A DNA stretch of 5,937 nt from NCBI GenBank assembly GCA_021783175.1, contig JAJXUF010000182.1, positions 1 through 5,937 on the forward strand, written 5' to 3'. Below the pieces are notes generated by a model. It did no database searches. It saw nothing but the letters and a program-made list of their open reading frames with translations, and was not told where the DNA came from. Shown in pieces: positions 1 to 5,937 of the stretch; within the stretch, counting starts at the first letter, position 1, and every line of letters starts with the position of its first letter. The translations under genes were made by a program, and so were the position numbers. Origin of the DNA: Pseudomonadota bacterium. GTDB lineage: Bacteria > Pseudomonadota > Gammaproteobacteria > Acidiferrobacterales > UBA6901.

Positions 1-448
1 GTGCGGCCAGAAGCCGGTTCATCCAGCCGTCAGATGTGGATTTCACGCCGGGAGTGCCGCTTTCCATGTAGTCCTGAGCGTCGAAATGGGAACGAGTGGG
101 ATCCGGAGAGCCGCTGGCGACAATAAAGGCGAGACTTCCTTGTTGCCACAGTGGTAGGAGCGAAGCTAATGCCGGATGCAGCCCAAAATGACCGTCAAGA
201 TCGAGTGCGCCATTTTCGCTGCCCGGCGGGGTTATGGCAATGGTGGGGCGGGCGTCGTAATAGCGTGACTCGGCGTGTGGGACAACTACATTAAGCCCGT
301 CTACCGCGCCGCGCAGAAAAACTACGATCATACGCTTGCATTTCTTGCTGCCGGGCGCAGTGCGCGCGGCCCATGCCCCCGGACCGGATGCTAGCAGTGC
401 GCTGGCGGAGCCGAGCGCGGCGAGTTTGAGCAGTCTGCGTCTGTTCAT
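1..448 (-). CDS. DUF1501 family protein, Tat-like signal, partial (C-terminus off the window)
   Basis: The first 149 codons are present; the gene runs off the left edge. The N-terminus reads MNRRRLLKLAALGSASALLA and continues to AWA: a twin-arginine-like motif (RRRLLK), a hydrophobic stretch and a likely signal peptidase site after residue 27, so folded export to the periplasm is probable. After it comes a core typical of DUF1501: a beta-strand with RMIVVFLRGAVDGLNVVVP (about residues 38-56), a YYDARPTIAI segment, and further on SHFDAQDYMESG and DGWMNRLL. DUF1501 belongs to the alkaline phosphatase/sulfatase-like fold, but its substrate is not known. It lies 24 bp behind the DUF1800 gene, the usual partner, so the two are probably cotranscribed. 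I chose the ATG at 448 because GAGGAG sits 7 nt upstream; the adjacent ATG at 451 is only 4 nt from it. Family assignment is firm; function is not. Confidence 0.9.
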   Translation of the reverse strand, partial: MNRRRLLKLAALGSASALLASGPGAWAARTAPGSKKCKRMIVVFLRGAVDGLNVVVPHAESRYYDARPTIAITPPGSENGALDLDGHFGLHPALASLLPLWQQGSLAFIVASGSPDPTRSHFDAQDYMESGTPGVKSTSDGWMNRLLAA

Positions 449-455
449 CATTACT

Positions 456-461
456 CTCCTC
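456..461 (-). promoter_or_regulatory. Ribosome binding site of the DUF1501 gene
   Basis: GAGGAG on the minus strand lies in the short gap after the DUF1800 stop codon. Two ATG codons follow back to back (451 and 448). The 7-nt spacing favours the second one. A strong site here means the DUF1501 gene can be initiated on its own within the shared message. Confidence 0.75.
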
Positions 462-472
462 GTTGTGCTCTC

Positions 473-2083
473 CTAGCGTCGCATGAACTCGGGGCTGCCC
501 AGTATCAAAGCCGCCCGCAGTACCGGCGGTGCCGAGTTTAGTGCCGTGAGCGTGCGGTCTGAAAACTGGTTGGCGAGCGTCTGGCCGAGTTGCCAATCAT
601 CGGCCGGCTGGATGGGTTGCCGACGCATCGGAGCGGTATGCGCAACCATGCCGTCGGCGGCATCTGCGACCATGTTTGCAGCAGGGGGCGGCCTGTCGAT
701 CGGAAGGCGACCGCTGGCGAGAGCAGTAGCAAAGCCCAGCCGGCGGTTCATCGCGTCCGGGTTGAGCCAGGCGCGCTGTGTATTCTTGTAGCCGTTAGGA
801 GTCTGGCATCCATAAAGCGGCATGCCGAGTTGATACAGCATGCCGACCAGCGGCCGGAAATTGGTAACCGACATTCCGGTCGCCCGAACCGAGGACACGA
901 CGTACTGATACGGCGTCTTGAACTTGTTGTTGACGTTGGTTTTCGCCCAGAACTGGGAACTGTGGAAAAGCGTTTTCAGGACTTCACGAATATCGCCATC
1001 GGTATCGAGGAAACGCTGCGTCAGGGTATTGACCAGGGCTGGATCGGGATGGTCGGCGACAAAATATTGCGCAAGCTCGTAGCTGATGTGGCGCGCGGTC
1101 CTGGGGCTGCGCGCCAGCATGTCAAGCGCGTGTTCGCCTTCAACTTCATTTGCTCCACGGATGTCATGCCCCAGGAATATCTGATCACCGAAGTCATGTC
1201 GCCGGGGATCGAAATAAAAGCCGAATTGTCCGTCCGCGTTGCGATTGCCGGGGCGCATGCCCCAGCCGGTCAGGATATGTGCGAGTGAAATCACGTCGTT
1301 CTGGGTATAGCCACCATTGACCCCCAGTGTGTGCAGTTCCATCACTTCGCGCGCATAGTTTTCATTGATGCCATCGAAGCGTCCATGCGCGCCCGGACTG
1401 CCGGGCGCGGTATTTAGCCAATTGTCCAGATAGAAGAGCATCGCGGGGTGTCTGGCAGTCGCGTCCAGCAGATCTCGAAAGTGACCAAGCACGTAGGGGC
1501 GGATGGCTTCCTGTTCGTAGGCGCCGACCCACAGGTGATCCATGCCCTTTCCGGCAAACACATTGAAGTGGTTGTACCAGAAGTCAACCATGACTTCCTG
1601 CAGCTGACGCGGACTTTCGATGGCGCGCAGCAGGCGCGCATCCTGGGCTTGCTCGAGAATGATGCGGGATCGCTGGCGCGCCTGTTTAAGCGCCTGGGGA
1701 TCGGGTCGATGGCCTGGCTGTGCGCGCGGTGGACCGTACTCAAGATAGAGCTGCACAGGATCGAGCTTCAACGTATCGTATCCCTGGAGCCGGCGCTTGA
1801 GCGAGTCCGGCAACGGGATGGATTCGGGGTGCAGTTGCTGGTCGATGTAGCGTTCGATGCCCATCGCTTCAACGCGACGAATGTCTCCGGGACGCGGACC
1901 GAACCCAAGACGGTTGAGAACATGCAGGGCGCGCGCGTCCGTGGAAATCGTGTCGTTCGCATGGGCCAGCGGCGATCCAAGCCAAGCGAAAATCGCCAGG
2001 AGCACGACCCCCATAGAATTGGACAATACAGCACGCAGGACAGATATCGTGGGTGGAAGCGATCGCACTGGCATGCGAATCAT
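473..2083 (-). CDS. DUF1800 family exported protein
   Basis: This is a complete 536-residue protein. The N-terminus has an n-region with arginines, a hydrophobic core (GVVLLAIFAWLG) and a cleavage site after LAHA (about residue 42), so it is probably Sec-exported to the periplasm or beyond. DUF1800 hallmarks follow in order: LNRLGFGPRPGDIRRV (about 56-71), DFWYNHFNVF (about 167-176), MLFYLDNWLNT (about 215-225), NENYAREVMELHTLG (about 240-254), then HDFGDQIFLGHDIRG, a helical segment ending DIREVLKTLFHSSQFW, KFKTPYQYVVSS, and a C-terminal LGSPEFMRR. The length fits the family. Its biochemical function is unknown; genes of this family commonly precede DUF1501, as here. The start is uncertain. 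An open frame continues upstream to 2464, but that extension crosses the preceding gene in another frame and lacks a signal peptide. Neither 2083 nor the in-frame ATG at 2074 (533 residues) has a good Shine-Dalgarno site. Confidence 0.92.
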   Translation of the reverse strand: MIRMPVRSLPPTISVLRAVLSNSMGVVLLAIFAWLGSPLAHANDTISTDARALHVLNRLGFGPRPGDIRRVEAMGIERYIDQQLHPESIPLPDSLKRRLQGYDTLKLDPVQLYLEYGPPRAQPGHRPDPQALKQARQRSRIILEQAQDARLLRAIESPRQLQEVMVDFWYNHFNVFAGKGMDHLWVGAYEQEAIRPYVLGHFRDLLDATARHPAMLFYLDNWLNTAPGSPGAHGRFDGINENYAREVMELHTLGVNGGYTQNDVISLAHILTGWGMRPGNRNADGQFGFYFDPRRHDFGDQIFLGHDIRGANEVEGEHALDMLARSPRTARHISYELAQYFVADHPDPALVNTLTQRFLDTDGDIREVLKTLFHSSQFWAKTNVNNKFKTPYQYVVSSVRATGMSVTNFRPLVGMLYQLGMPLYGCQTPNGYKNTQRAWLNPDAMNRRLGFATALASGRLPIDRPPPAANMVADAADGMVAHTAPMRRQPIQPADDWQLGQTLANQFSDRTLTALNSAPPVLRAALILGSPEFMRR

Positions 2084-2120
2084 GCTGGCCAAAGATGTGG
2101 AATGTGCCGTAAGTGTGAAA

Positions 2121-2153
2121 GGCACGGCGGACAGGCATATATTCCGCCGTGCC
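2121..2153 (-). terminator. Terminator-like hairpin after the heptad-repeat gene
   Basis: A perfect 11-bp inverted repeat (GGCACGGCGGA and TCCGCCGTGCC) surrounds an 11-nt loop. On the minus strand it begins 9 nt after the stop codon of the small secreted-protein gene. The downstream stretch, TTTCACACTT, is only moderately T-rich, so termination may be partial. The hairpin lies between that gene and DUF1800 and separates their expression at least in part. It could also act as a stabilising 3' end for the small gene's message. Confidence 0.7.
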
Positions 2154-2162
2154 CGAGCAGGA

Positions 2163-2528
2163 TTAGCCGCGATGGCGTTCCTGGTGTACATCGTGACGGC
2201 GGTCACGGCGCTCGTGGTGCCGATTGTGCCGGTCGTGGCGCATATCCTTCCTGTCATGATGGATATCACGGTTTTCGGCGCGAATCTCGCGCCGCTCCTT
2301 CCTGGCACCGGCGGTATTGCCAGTGCGCCTGTCATGCCGTAGTTCGCGGCGGTCATGATTGCGCTCGCGCGCGTCGCGGCGCGCGTCGCGACGGTCGTGA
2401 TGGATGTCACGCGTGTCATGATGGATGTCACGGTTATCCTGTCGAACGTCGTTTTCAGCGGCATGCACCAGAGGGAAAGCCGACAACACTACAATGGTAC
2501 CGAGCGCCAGAATCGTGGACTTGAACAT
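2163..2528 (-). CDS. Small secreted His/Asp/Arg-rich heptad-repeat protein
   Basis: This 121-residue protein has a clear signal peptide, MFKSTILALGTIVVLSAFPL to VHA, cleaved probably after residue 23. The mature part of about 98 residues is almost wholly charged and holds 15 histidines and no cysteine. It reads as five heptads (32-66: NRDIHHD, TRDIHHD, RRDARRD, ARERNHD, RRELRHD), a 12-residue Gly/Ala/Thr linker (67-78), five more heptads (79-113: RREIRAE, NRDIHHD, RKDMRHD, RHNRHHE, RRDRRHD) and a short tail. I do not recognise a named family. The composition would suit metal or polyanion binding, or a charged helix outside the inner membrane, but that is inference. The start at 2528 is fixed by AAGGAG 6 nt upstream and the signal peptide; the frame is open 35 codons further up without either. 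A hairpin follows the stop, so it is probably a single-gene unit or a leading gene. Confidence 0.85.
   Translation of the reverse strand: MFKSTILALGTIVVLSAFPLVHAAENDVRQDNRDIHHDTRDIHHDRRDARRDARERNHDRRELRHDRRTGNTAGARKERREIRAENRDIHHDRKDMRHDRHNRHHERRDRRHDVHQERHRG
2367..2390 (-). repeat. Perfect 12-bp tandem repeat, two copies, inside the heptad-repeat gene
   Basis: CGCGACGCGCGC occurs twice back to back on the coding strand and encodes RDAR-RDAR. The unit keeps the reading frame, so gain or loss of a copy would change the protein by four residues, which would shift the phase of the heptads. Confidence 0.8.
2394..2432 (-). repeat. 21-bp-period tandem repeat encoding RDIHHD
   Basis: Two 18-nt stretches encoding RDIHHD start 21 bp apart (2415-2432 and 2394-2411) and differ at one base. 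A third, slightly diverged copy lies at 2253-2270, again preceded by an AAC codon as in the first copy. This suggests the protein grew by duplication of a seven-codon unit, with one block later copied farther along. Confidence 0.8.
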
Positions 2529-2534
2529 CTGTTT

Positions 2535-2540
2535 CTCCTT
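2535..2540 (-). promoter_or_regulatory. Ribosome binding site of the heptad-repeat gene
   Basis: AAGGAG on the minus strand sits 6 nt before the ATG at 2528. It decides the start: the same frame is open upstream to 2633, but the longer version has no such site and would bury the signal peptide. Confidence 0.85.
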
Positions 2541-2861
2541 ATGTAGAGGTTGAGTGGTCAATTTTTTTGTCTCGTTTTCGATATCTTCAGTCTCAATAAC
2601 GAGCGAGAGGGGTTTGCGTTGACACAGATTCACGTCTTGCCGGGAAAAATCGCACCCCTGACGGCTGCAAGTGTAACGGCCGCCGCCTCGAGTGCCTACA
2701 AGGTAATGATCTATAGGGAAATAGTTTGCCGATTCCCGTCACGCGTAGGGAACGGATGGCCAGCTCCTTATATATATGTGTATTGCAGGCCTCAGTCGGT
2801 TCGTGTCGAAAGGCGTATCGGCAGCTGGCGGAATGTTTTGCCTATGGTCCTTGGAAGCTGC

Positions 2862-2871
2862 TAAGATCTTA
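2862..2871. promoter_or_regulatory. 10-bp palindrome upstream of the rml promoter (possible operator)
   Basis: TAAGATCTTA is a perfect 10-bp palindrome whose right end lies 22 bp before the TATAAT of the presumed rmlB promoter, where a -35 element or activator site would be. The symmetry is seen; binding of a dimeric regulator is inference, since a palindrome this short can arise by chance. Confidence 0.35.
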
Positions 2872-2892
2872 CGCTGGCAAAGCAACATAACT

Positions 2893-2916
2893 ATATAATT
2901 TAACTACAGATTATAT
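2893..2916. repeat. 7-bp inverted repeat enclosing the rml -10 element
   Basis: ATATAAT (2893-2899) and ATTATAT (2910-2916) are perfect inverted arms 10 bp apart. The left arm contains the -10 hexamer; the right arm lies just past the expected transcription start and gives a TATAAT on the opposite strand. It could be an operator that blocks the promoter, or simply AT-rich promoter sequence. Confidence 0.45.
2894..2899 (+). promoter_or_regulatory. Putative sigma-70 -10 box of the rml operon
   Basis: A perfect TATAAT lies 35 bp before the rmlB start codon. No good TTGACA stands 16-18 bp upstream; the nearest candidates (around 2868-2874) are weak and badly spaced, so the promoter may need an activator or may not be a plain sigma-70 site. 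Confidence 0.55.
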
Positions 2917-2934
2917 CGGAACCAAGGTGAGCGA

Positions 2935-4032
2935 ATGGCAGGTGCGACCTGGTTAGTCACGGGCGGAGCAGGATTTATCGGTTCAAATTTCGTGCGCGCC
3001 GCGCTTGATGGGGGGTGCGCGCGTGTCGTCAATCTCGATAAGCTCACCTATGCAGGGCATCCGGAAAATCTCGCAGATCTGGCAGATAATCCAGCCCATG
3101 TTTTCGTGCGCGGAGACATCGGCGACATGCAGCTGGTCGAGTCATTGCTGAAACAGCACAAGCCCTCAGCCATTATCAACTTTGCGGCCGAATCGCATGT
3201 TGACCGCTCCATTCTTGGGCCGCAGGAATTTATCCAGACCAATATCGTCGGTACGCACGCGCTGCTGCGTTGTGCCATGGATTACTGGAAGGCGCTGGCA
3301 CCGGCGCTGCGTGACAGTTTCCGCTTTTTGCATGTATCCACGGACGAAGTGTATGGCAGCCTGCAATCACATGATCCGGCGTTTACCGAAGACAGTCAGT
3401 ACCGGCCGAACTCGCCCTACGCTGCAAGTAAAGCCTCGGCTGACCATCTCGTGCGGGCGTACCACCATACCTATGGTCTGCCAACGCTCACGACCAACTG
3501 CTCGAATAACTATGGTCCTTATCAACATCCGGAAAAGCTGATCCCGCTCATGATCCACAATGCGCGTGCCGGCAAGCCGCTGCCCGTTTATGGCGACGGA
3601 CAGCAGGTGCGCGACTGGCTCTACGTGCAGGATCATTGTGATGCCATTCGCCTGGTGATTGAACGAGGCAGGGCAGGTGAAACCTATAATATCGGCGGCG
3701 ATTGCGAGCGCACTAACCTCGATATCATTCATATCCTGTGCGATTTGCTGGATGACATGCTGCCCGAAGGTGCACCGCATGTCCGCCTCATTGCCCATGT
3801 GAGTGATAGACCCGGTCACGACCGGCGCTACGCAATTGATGCCGGCAAGATAAAGAGGGAGCTGGGCTGGCGCCCGCGGATGGCGTTCGATCAGGGGCTT
3901 AGGCTTACGCTTCAATGGTATCAGGCGCATGCCGACTGGGTGGCGGCCGTTACCGCGGATGAGCACGAGCGCTGGCTCGCAGCCAACTATCAGGGTCGCG
4001 GCGCGGGCGCCAACGTGGGAGGCAAGGGGTGA
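2935..4032 (+). CDS. rmlB: dTDP-glucose 4,6-dehydratase
   Basis: RmlB (RfbB) converts dTDP-D-glucose to dTDP-4-keto-6-deoxy-D-glucose in the cytoplasm, using tightly bound NAD+; it is the second step of dTDP-L-rhamnose synthesis. The 365-residue protein is an extended short-chain dehydrogenase. The NAD-binding GGAGFIG is at 10-16, NLDKLTYAG at 33-41, [11 protein letters not shown] at 83-93, the catalytic T-D-E at 136-138, and the YxxxK pair Y162/K166. [17 protein letters not shown] and [19 protein letters not shown] are substrate-site segments typical of this enzyme rather than of other sugar epimerases. The start ATG follows AAGGTG by 5 nt. The C-terminus ends in a short Gly-rich tail after YQGR, which looks dispensable. 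It is the first gene of the rmlBACD unit, and its stop overlaps the GTG of rmlA. Confidence 0.98.
   Translation: MAGATWLVTGGAGFIGSNFVRAALDGGCARVVNLDKLTYAGHPENLADLADNPAHVFVRGDIGDMQLVESLLKQHKPSAIINFAAESHVDRSILGPQEFIQTNIVGTHALLRCAMDYWKALAPALRDSFRFLHVSTDEVYGSLQSHDPAFTEDSQYRPNSPYAASKASADHLVRAYHHTYGLPTLTTNCSNNYGPYQHPEKLIPLMIHNARAGKPLPVYGDGQQVRDWLYVQDHCDAIRLVIERGRAGETYNIGGDCERTNLDIIHILCDLLDDMLPEGAPHVRLIAHVSDRPGHDRRYAIDAGKIKRELGWRPRMAFDQGLRLTLQWYQAHADWVAAVTADEHERWLAANYQGRGAGANVGGKG
4017..4022 (+). promoter_or_regulatory. Ribosome binding site of rmlA, inside the end of rmlB
   Basis: GGGAGG lies 6 nt before the GTG at 4029, within the last codons of rmlB. It supports the GTG start, which gives the conserved N-terminus MKGIILAGG at the right length. 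Part of the Gly-rich tail of RmlB is encoded by this site. Confidence 0.75.
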
Positions 4033-4904
4033 AGGGAATTATTCTGGCGGGCGGCGCGGGCACGCGCCTGGCACCATTAACGCAGGTTATCAGCAAGCAG
4101 TTGCTTCCGGTCTACGACAAGCCGATGGTCTATTATCCGCTGTCGACTTTGATGCTCGCCGGGATTCGCGAATTTCTAATCATTTCGACGCCGCAGGACC
4201 TGCCGCGTTTCCGCGATTTGTTTCGTGACGGTGCGCATCTTGGGTTGCGCTTCGAATATGTTGAGCAACCGCGACCCGAAGGCATCGCCCAGGCATTTAT
4301 ATTGGGAAGGCAGTTCATAGCCGAGGGGTCGGTGGCTCTGGTGCTGGGCGACAACATCTTTTACGGTCATGGCCTCGCCGAGCAGATGCGGACGGCTGCG
4401 ACGCGCAAAGACGGAGCGACGGTCTTCGCATATCGGGTCAAGGACCCGCAGCGCTACGGCGTGGTGGAGTTTGATGCCGCCGGCCGGGCGATTGACATTG
4501 TCGAGAAACCGGCGCAACCAAAATCGCGCTACGCGGTGACGGGACTCTATTTCTATGACTCGCGCGTATGCGACATCGCCGCTGCGCTTAAGCCGTCGGC
4601 GCGCGGGGAGCTCGAAATCACCGATATCAACCGGCGCTATATGCAGGACGGGACACTGCGCGTGGAAAAACTGGGTCGCGGAACCGCCTGGCTGGATACT
4701 GGTACGCATGAGGCCTTGCATCAGGCCGCGAATTACATTCAGACCATCGAGATGCGCCAAGGATTGAAGGTCGCATGCATAGAGGAAGTGGCGTTTCAGA
4801 TGGGGTTTATTGATCATGCCCAACTCGACCGCCTCGCCAATGGCATGGGGCACGATTATGGCGCGTACTTGCGATCCGTGGTCGCCGAGAACGACCATAC
4901 ATGA
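4029..4904 (+). CDS. rmlA: Glucose-1-phosphate thymidylyltransferase
   Basis: RmlA (RfbA) joins glucose 1-phosphate and dTTP to give dTDP-glucose and pyrophosphate, the entry step of the pathway and in known homologues the target of feedback inhibition by dTDP-rhamnose. The 291 residues match the usual length. Seen motifs are the nucleotide-binding GGAGTRL (8-14), [20 protein letters not shown] (22-41), [12 protein letters not shown] (79-90), LGDNIFYG (106-113; D108 a metal ligand by homology), EKP (159-161), VTGLYFYD (170-177), GELEITDIN (193-201) and the second metal-site segment [10 protein letters not shown] with D223. Translation starts at a GTG that overlaps the rmlB stop by 4 nt (GTGA), with its own Shine-Dalgarno site, and the gene overlaps rmlC by ATGA. 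Confidence 0.98.
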   Translation: MKGIILAGGAGTRLAPLTQVISKQLLPVYDKPMVYYPLSTLMLAGIREFLIISTPQDLPRFRDLFRDGAHLGLRFEYVEQPRPEGIAQAFILGRQFIAEGSVALVLGDNIFYGHGLAEQMRTAATRKDGATVFAYRVKDPQRYGVVEFDAAGRAIDIVEKPAQPKSRYAVTGLYFYDSRVCDIAAALKPSARGELEITDINRRYMQDGTLRVEKLGRGTAWLDTGTHEALHQAANYIQTIEMRQGLKVACIEEVAFQMGFIDHAQLDRLANGMGHDYGAYLRSVVAENDHT

Positions 4905-5449
4905 ACAATCTTGAAGTGTCTGACCTGCCGCTCAAGGGGCTCAAGCTTTTCAAGCCTCGGGTATTCGGTGATGCGCGCGGCTATTTCCTGGAAACCTACC
5001 AGCATTCCAAGTTCGACGTCGGCGGCGTGGCCGACGCGTTTGTGCAGGACAACATGTCATTTTCGCGGCGCGGCGTTCTGCGCGGCTTGCATTATCAGTT
5101 TCCGCATTGGCAGGGAAAACTAGTATTCGTGCTGCAGGGTGAGGTGTTTGACGCGGTTGTGGATATACGTCGCGATTCGCCGACATTCGGGAAATGGTTC
5201 GGCATTTTGCTGTCGGAAGAGAACCATTTGCAGCTTTACGTGCCACCCGGTTTCGCGCACGGTTTCTGCGCCACCAGCGAGAATGCACGGGTCATGTACA
5301 AGTGCACTGACTTCTACAGTCCCGGAAATGAACACACGATTCTGTGGAATGATCCGGCAATCGGCATCGACTGGCCGATAAGCGATCCTGTCCTTTCGGA
5401 CAAGGATGCCAAGGGTGTGTGCCTCAAGGACGCGTCGATTCCGCGATGA
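4901..5449 (+). CDS. rmlC: dTDP-4-dehydrorhamnose 3,5-epimerase
   Basis: RmlC (RfbC) inverts C3 and C5 of dTDP-4-keto-6-deoxyglucose to give dTDP-4-keto-L-rhamnose; it is a cofactor-free dimeric cupin of the cytoplasm. The 182 residues match the family. Seen are [12 protein letters not shown] (22-33), DNMSFS (50-55), RGLHYQ (61-66) with the catalytic histidine H64, QGKLV (71-75) with K73, the cupin strand VPPGFAHGF (114-122) with H120, YKCTDFYSP (133-141), and LSDKD (165-169), whose D169 should be the partner of H64. The ATG overlaps the rmlA stop (ATGA). Only a weak GAGA lies upstream, about 10 nt away, so initiation probably depends on ribosomes finishing rmlA. It overlaps rmlD in the same way. 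Confidence 0.98.
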   Translation: MNNLEVSDLPLKGLKLFKPRVFGDARGYFLETYQHSKFDVGGVADAFVQDNMSFSRRGVLRGLHYQFPHWQGKLVFVLQGEVFDAVVDIRRDSPTFGKWFGILLSEENHLQLYVPPGFAHGFCATSENARVMYKCTDFYSPGNEHTILWNDPAIGIDWPISDPVLSDKDAKGVCLKDASIPR

Positions 5450-5937
5450 AGATCCTGCTTTTTGGGCGAGACGGACAACTAGGGACTTATCTCGCGTCGA
5501 AGCTTGAGGCTATCGGCAGTGTACAGGCGTATGACCAGAGCGACTTCGATCTTGGCGACCTGGATCGATTGCGGCAAGTTGTGATTGCGCAACGACCTGA
5601 TGTCGTCGTCAATGCTGCTGCCTATACCGCGGTTGATCAGGCAGAATCGGACGCGCTCAGCGCAGAACGAATCAATGCCGAGGCTCCGGCGGTTATGGCG
5701 GTGGCTGCGCAAAAGGCCGGCGCGCTGCTGGTGCATTATTCAACCGATTACGTATTCGACGGGGCTTCGCGCCAACCGTATACCGAAGACTCGCCGACCC
5801 GGCCGCTTGGTGTTTACGGCAAGACCAAGCTCGCCGGAGAAGAGGCTGTGCGCGCCGCAGGTGGAGCGCATCTCGTATTGCGCACGGCCTGGCTTTACTC
5901 GAATTACGGACGCAACTTTTTTAAGACCATGCTGCGC
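5446..5937 (+). CDS. rmlD: dTDP-4-dehydrorhamnose reductase, partial (C-terminus off the window)
   Basis: RmlD (RfbD) reduces dTDP-4-keto-L-rhamnose with NADPH (NADH in some species) to dTDP-L-rhamnose, the last step. The first 164 codons are present. Seen are the nucleotide-binding GRDGQLG (7-13), VVVNAAAYTAVDQAE (53-67), the signature STDYVFDG (99-106) with catalytic T100, and Y124GKTK128, the catalytic Tyr/Lys pair, then LRTAWLYS and GRNFFKTML near the edge. Missing are the rest of the substrate domain and the stop. The ATG overlaps the rmlC stop (ATGA); the nearest AAGGA is 15 nt upstream, too far for good initiation, so coupling to rmlC is likely. The alternative within the family, a plain NAD-dependent epimerase, is unlikely given STDYVFDG and the context. 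Confidence 0.97.
   Translation, partial: MKILLFGRDGQLGTYLASKLEAIGSVQAYDQSDFDLGDLDRLRQVVIAQRPDVVVNAAAYTAVDQAESDALSAERINAEAPAVMAVAAQKAGALLVHYSTDYVFDGASRQPYTEDSPTRPLGVYGKTKLAGEEAVRAAGGAHLVLRTAWLYSNYGRNFFKTMLR

Larger units (their letters stand above)
2529..2934. other. Divergent intergenic region, about 400 bp
   Basis: No convincing gene lies here. The left part is the leader of the minus-strand small gene. For that gene I could not find a matched pair of -35 and -10 hexamers. The right part carries the rmlB promoter elements listed separately. Other visible items are a perfect TTGACA at 2619-2624 (plus strand) without a -10 at usable distance, an alternating TA tract at 2769-2777, and a TAGGGAA direct repeat at 2714-2720 and 2746-2752. 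Short open frames in this stretch lack a ribosome binding site and a recognisable product. Confidence 0.7.

Noticed and set aside
590..1288. 232-codon open frame on the plus strand
   Set aside because: It is antisense to the conserved core of DUF1800. GC-rich coding DNA often leaves the opposite strand open.
1448..2524. 358-codon open frame on the plus strand
   Set aside because: It lies antisense to the DUF1800 and heptad genes, which have clear family motifs or a signal peptide with a ribosome site. Its product has no recognisable domain and its His/Arg-rich part is the complement of the repeats.
2571..2603. Short inverted repeat CTCGTT/AACGAG next to a T7 run, considered as a terminator
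   Set aside because: The T run precedes the stem on the plus strand and becomes an A run after it on the minus strand, so it fits a terminator in neither direction; the stem is only 6 bp with a 21-nt loop.
2619..2624. Perfect TTGACA as a -35 box
   Set aside because: No -10-like hexamer is found 15-19 bp downstream, and no plus-strand gene begins nearby.
2550..2864. 104-codon open frame ahead of rmlB
   Set aside because: It begins at a TTG without a good ribosome site, overlaps the leader of the divergent gene, and its product shows no domain or signal peptide.
4176..4898. 240-codon open frame antisense to rmlA
   Set aside because: rmlA is unambiguous on the other strand, and the antisense product resembles nothing known to me.
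1..5937. Mobile element, CRISPR array, tRNA or toxin-antitoxin/defence genes
   Set aside because: I saw no transposase or integrase, no spaced repeats of CRISPR type, no tRNA-like cloverleaf and no defence domain on either strand.

Overview
The window looks like a chromosomal stretch from a GC-rich Pseudomonadota bacterium, most likely a beta- or gammaproteobacterium. The reasons are the high GC content, strong Shine-Dalgarno sites, the family types, and the gene order rmlB-rmlA-rmlC-rmlD, which I recall from Xanthomonas-type loci. No sequence search could be run, so the taxon is an inference.

The left half (1-2528) is transcribed leftward. In transcription order it holds three genes. The first (2163-2528) encodes a small secreted protein built of His/Asp/Arg-rich heptads and is followed by a terminator-like hairpin (2121-2153). 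The second (473-2083) is a complete exported DUF1800 protein. The third (1-448) is the start of a DUF1501 protein with a Tat-like signal peptide, cut by the window edge. The DUF1800 and DUF1501 genes are 24 bp apart and form the familiar two-gene unit of these families, whose biochemical role is poorly known.

The centre (2529-2934) is a divergent intergenic region of about 400 bp. It holds the leader of the small gene on the minus strand and, next to rmlB, a TATAAT hexamer inside an inverted repeat with a 10-bp palindrome just upstream.

The right half (2935-5937) is transcribed rightward and encodes dTDP-L-rhamnose synthesis: rmlB (4,6-dehydratase), rmlA (thymidylyltransferase), rmlC (3,5-epimerase) and the first 164 codons of rmlD (4-keto reductase). 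Each junction overlaps by 4 nt (GTGA, ATGA, ATGA), so the genes are probably translationally coupled. RmlA makes dTDP-glucose, and RmlB, RmlC and RmlD convert it to dTDP-L-rhamnose, a precursor for O-antigen, exopolysaccharide or rhamnosylated products. No glycosyltransferase lies in the window to say which.

I found no RNA gene, CRISPR array, insertion sequence, integrase or clear sign of a new defence or mobile system. The least explained parts are the heptad-repeat secreted protein and the DUF1800/DUF1501 pair.
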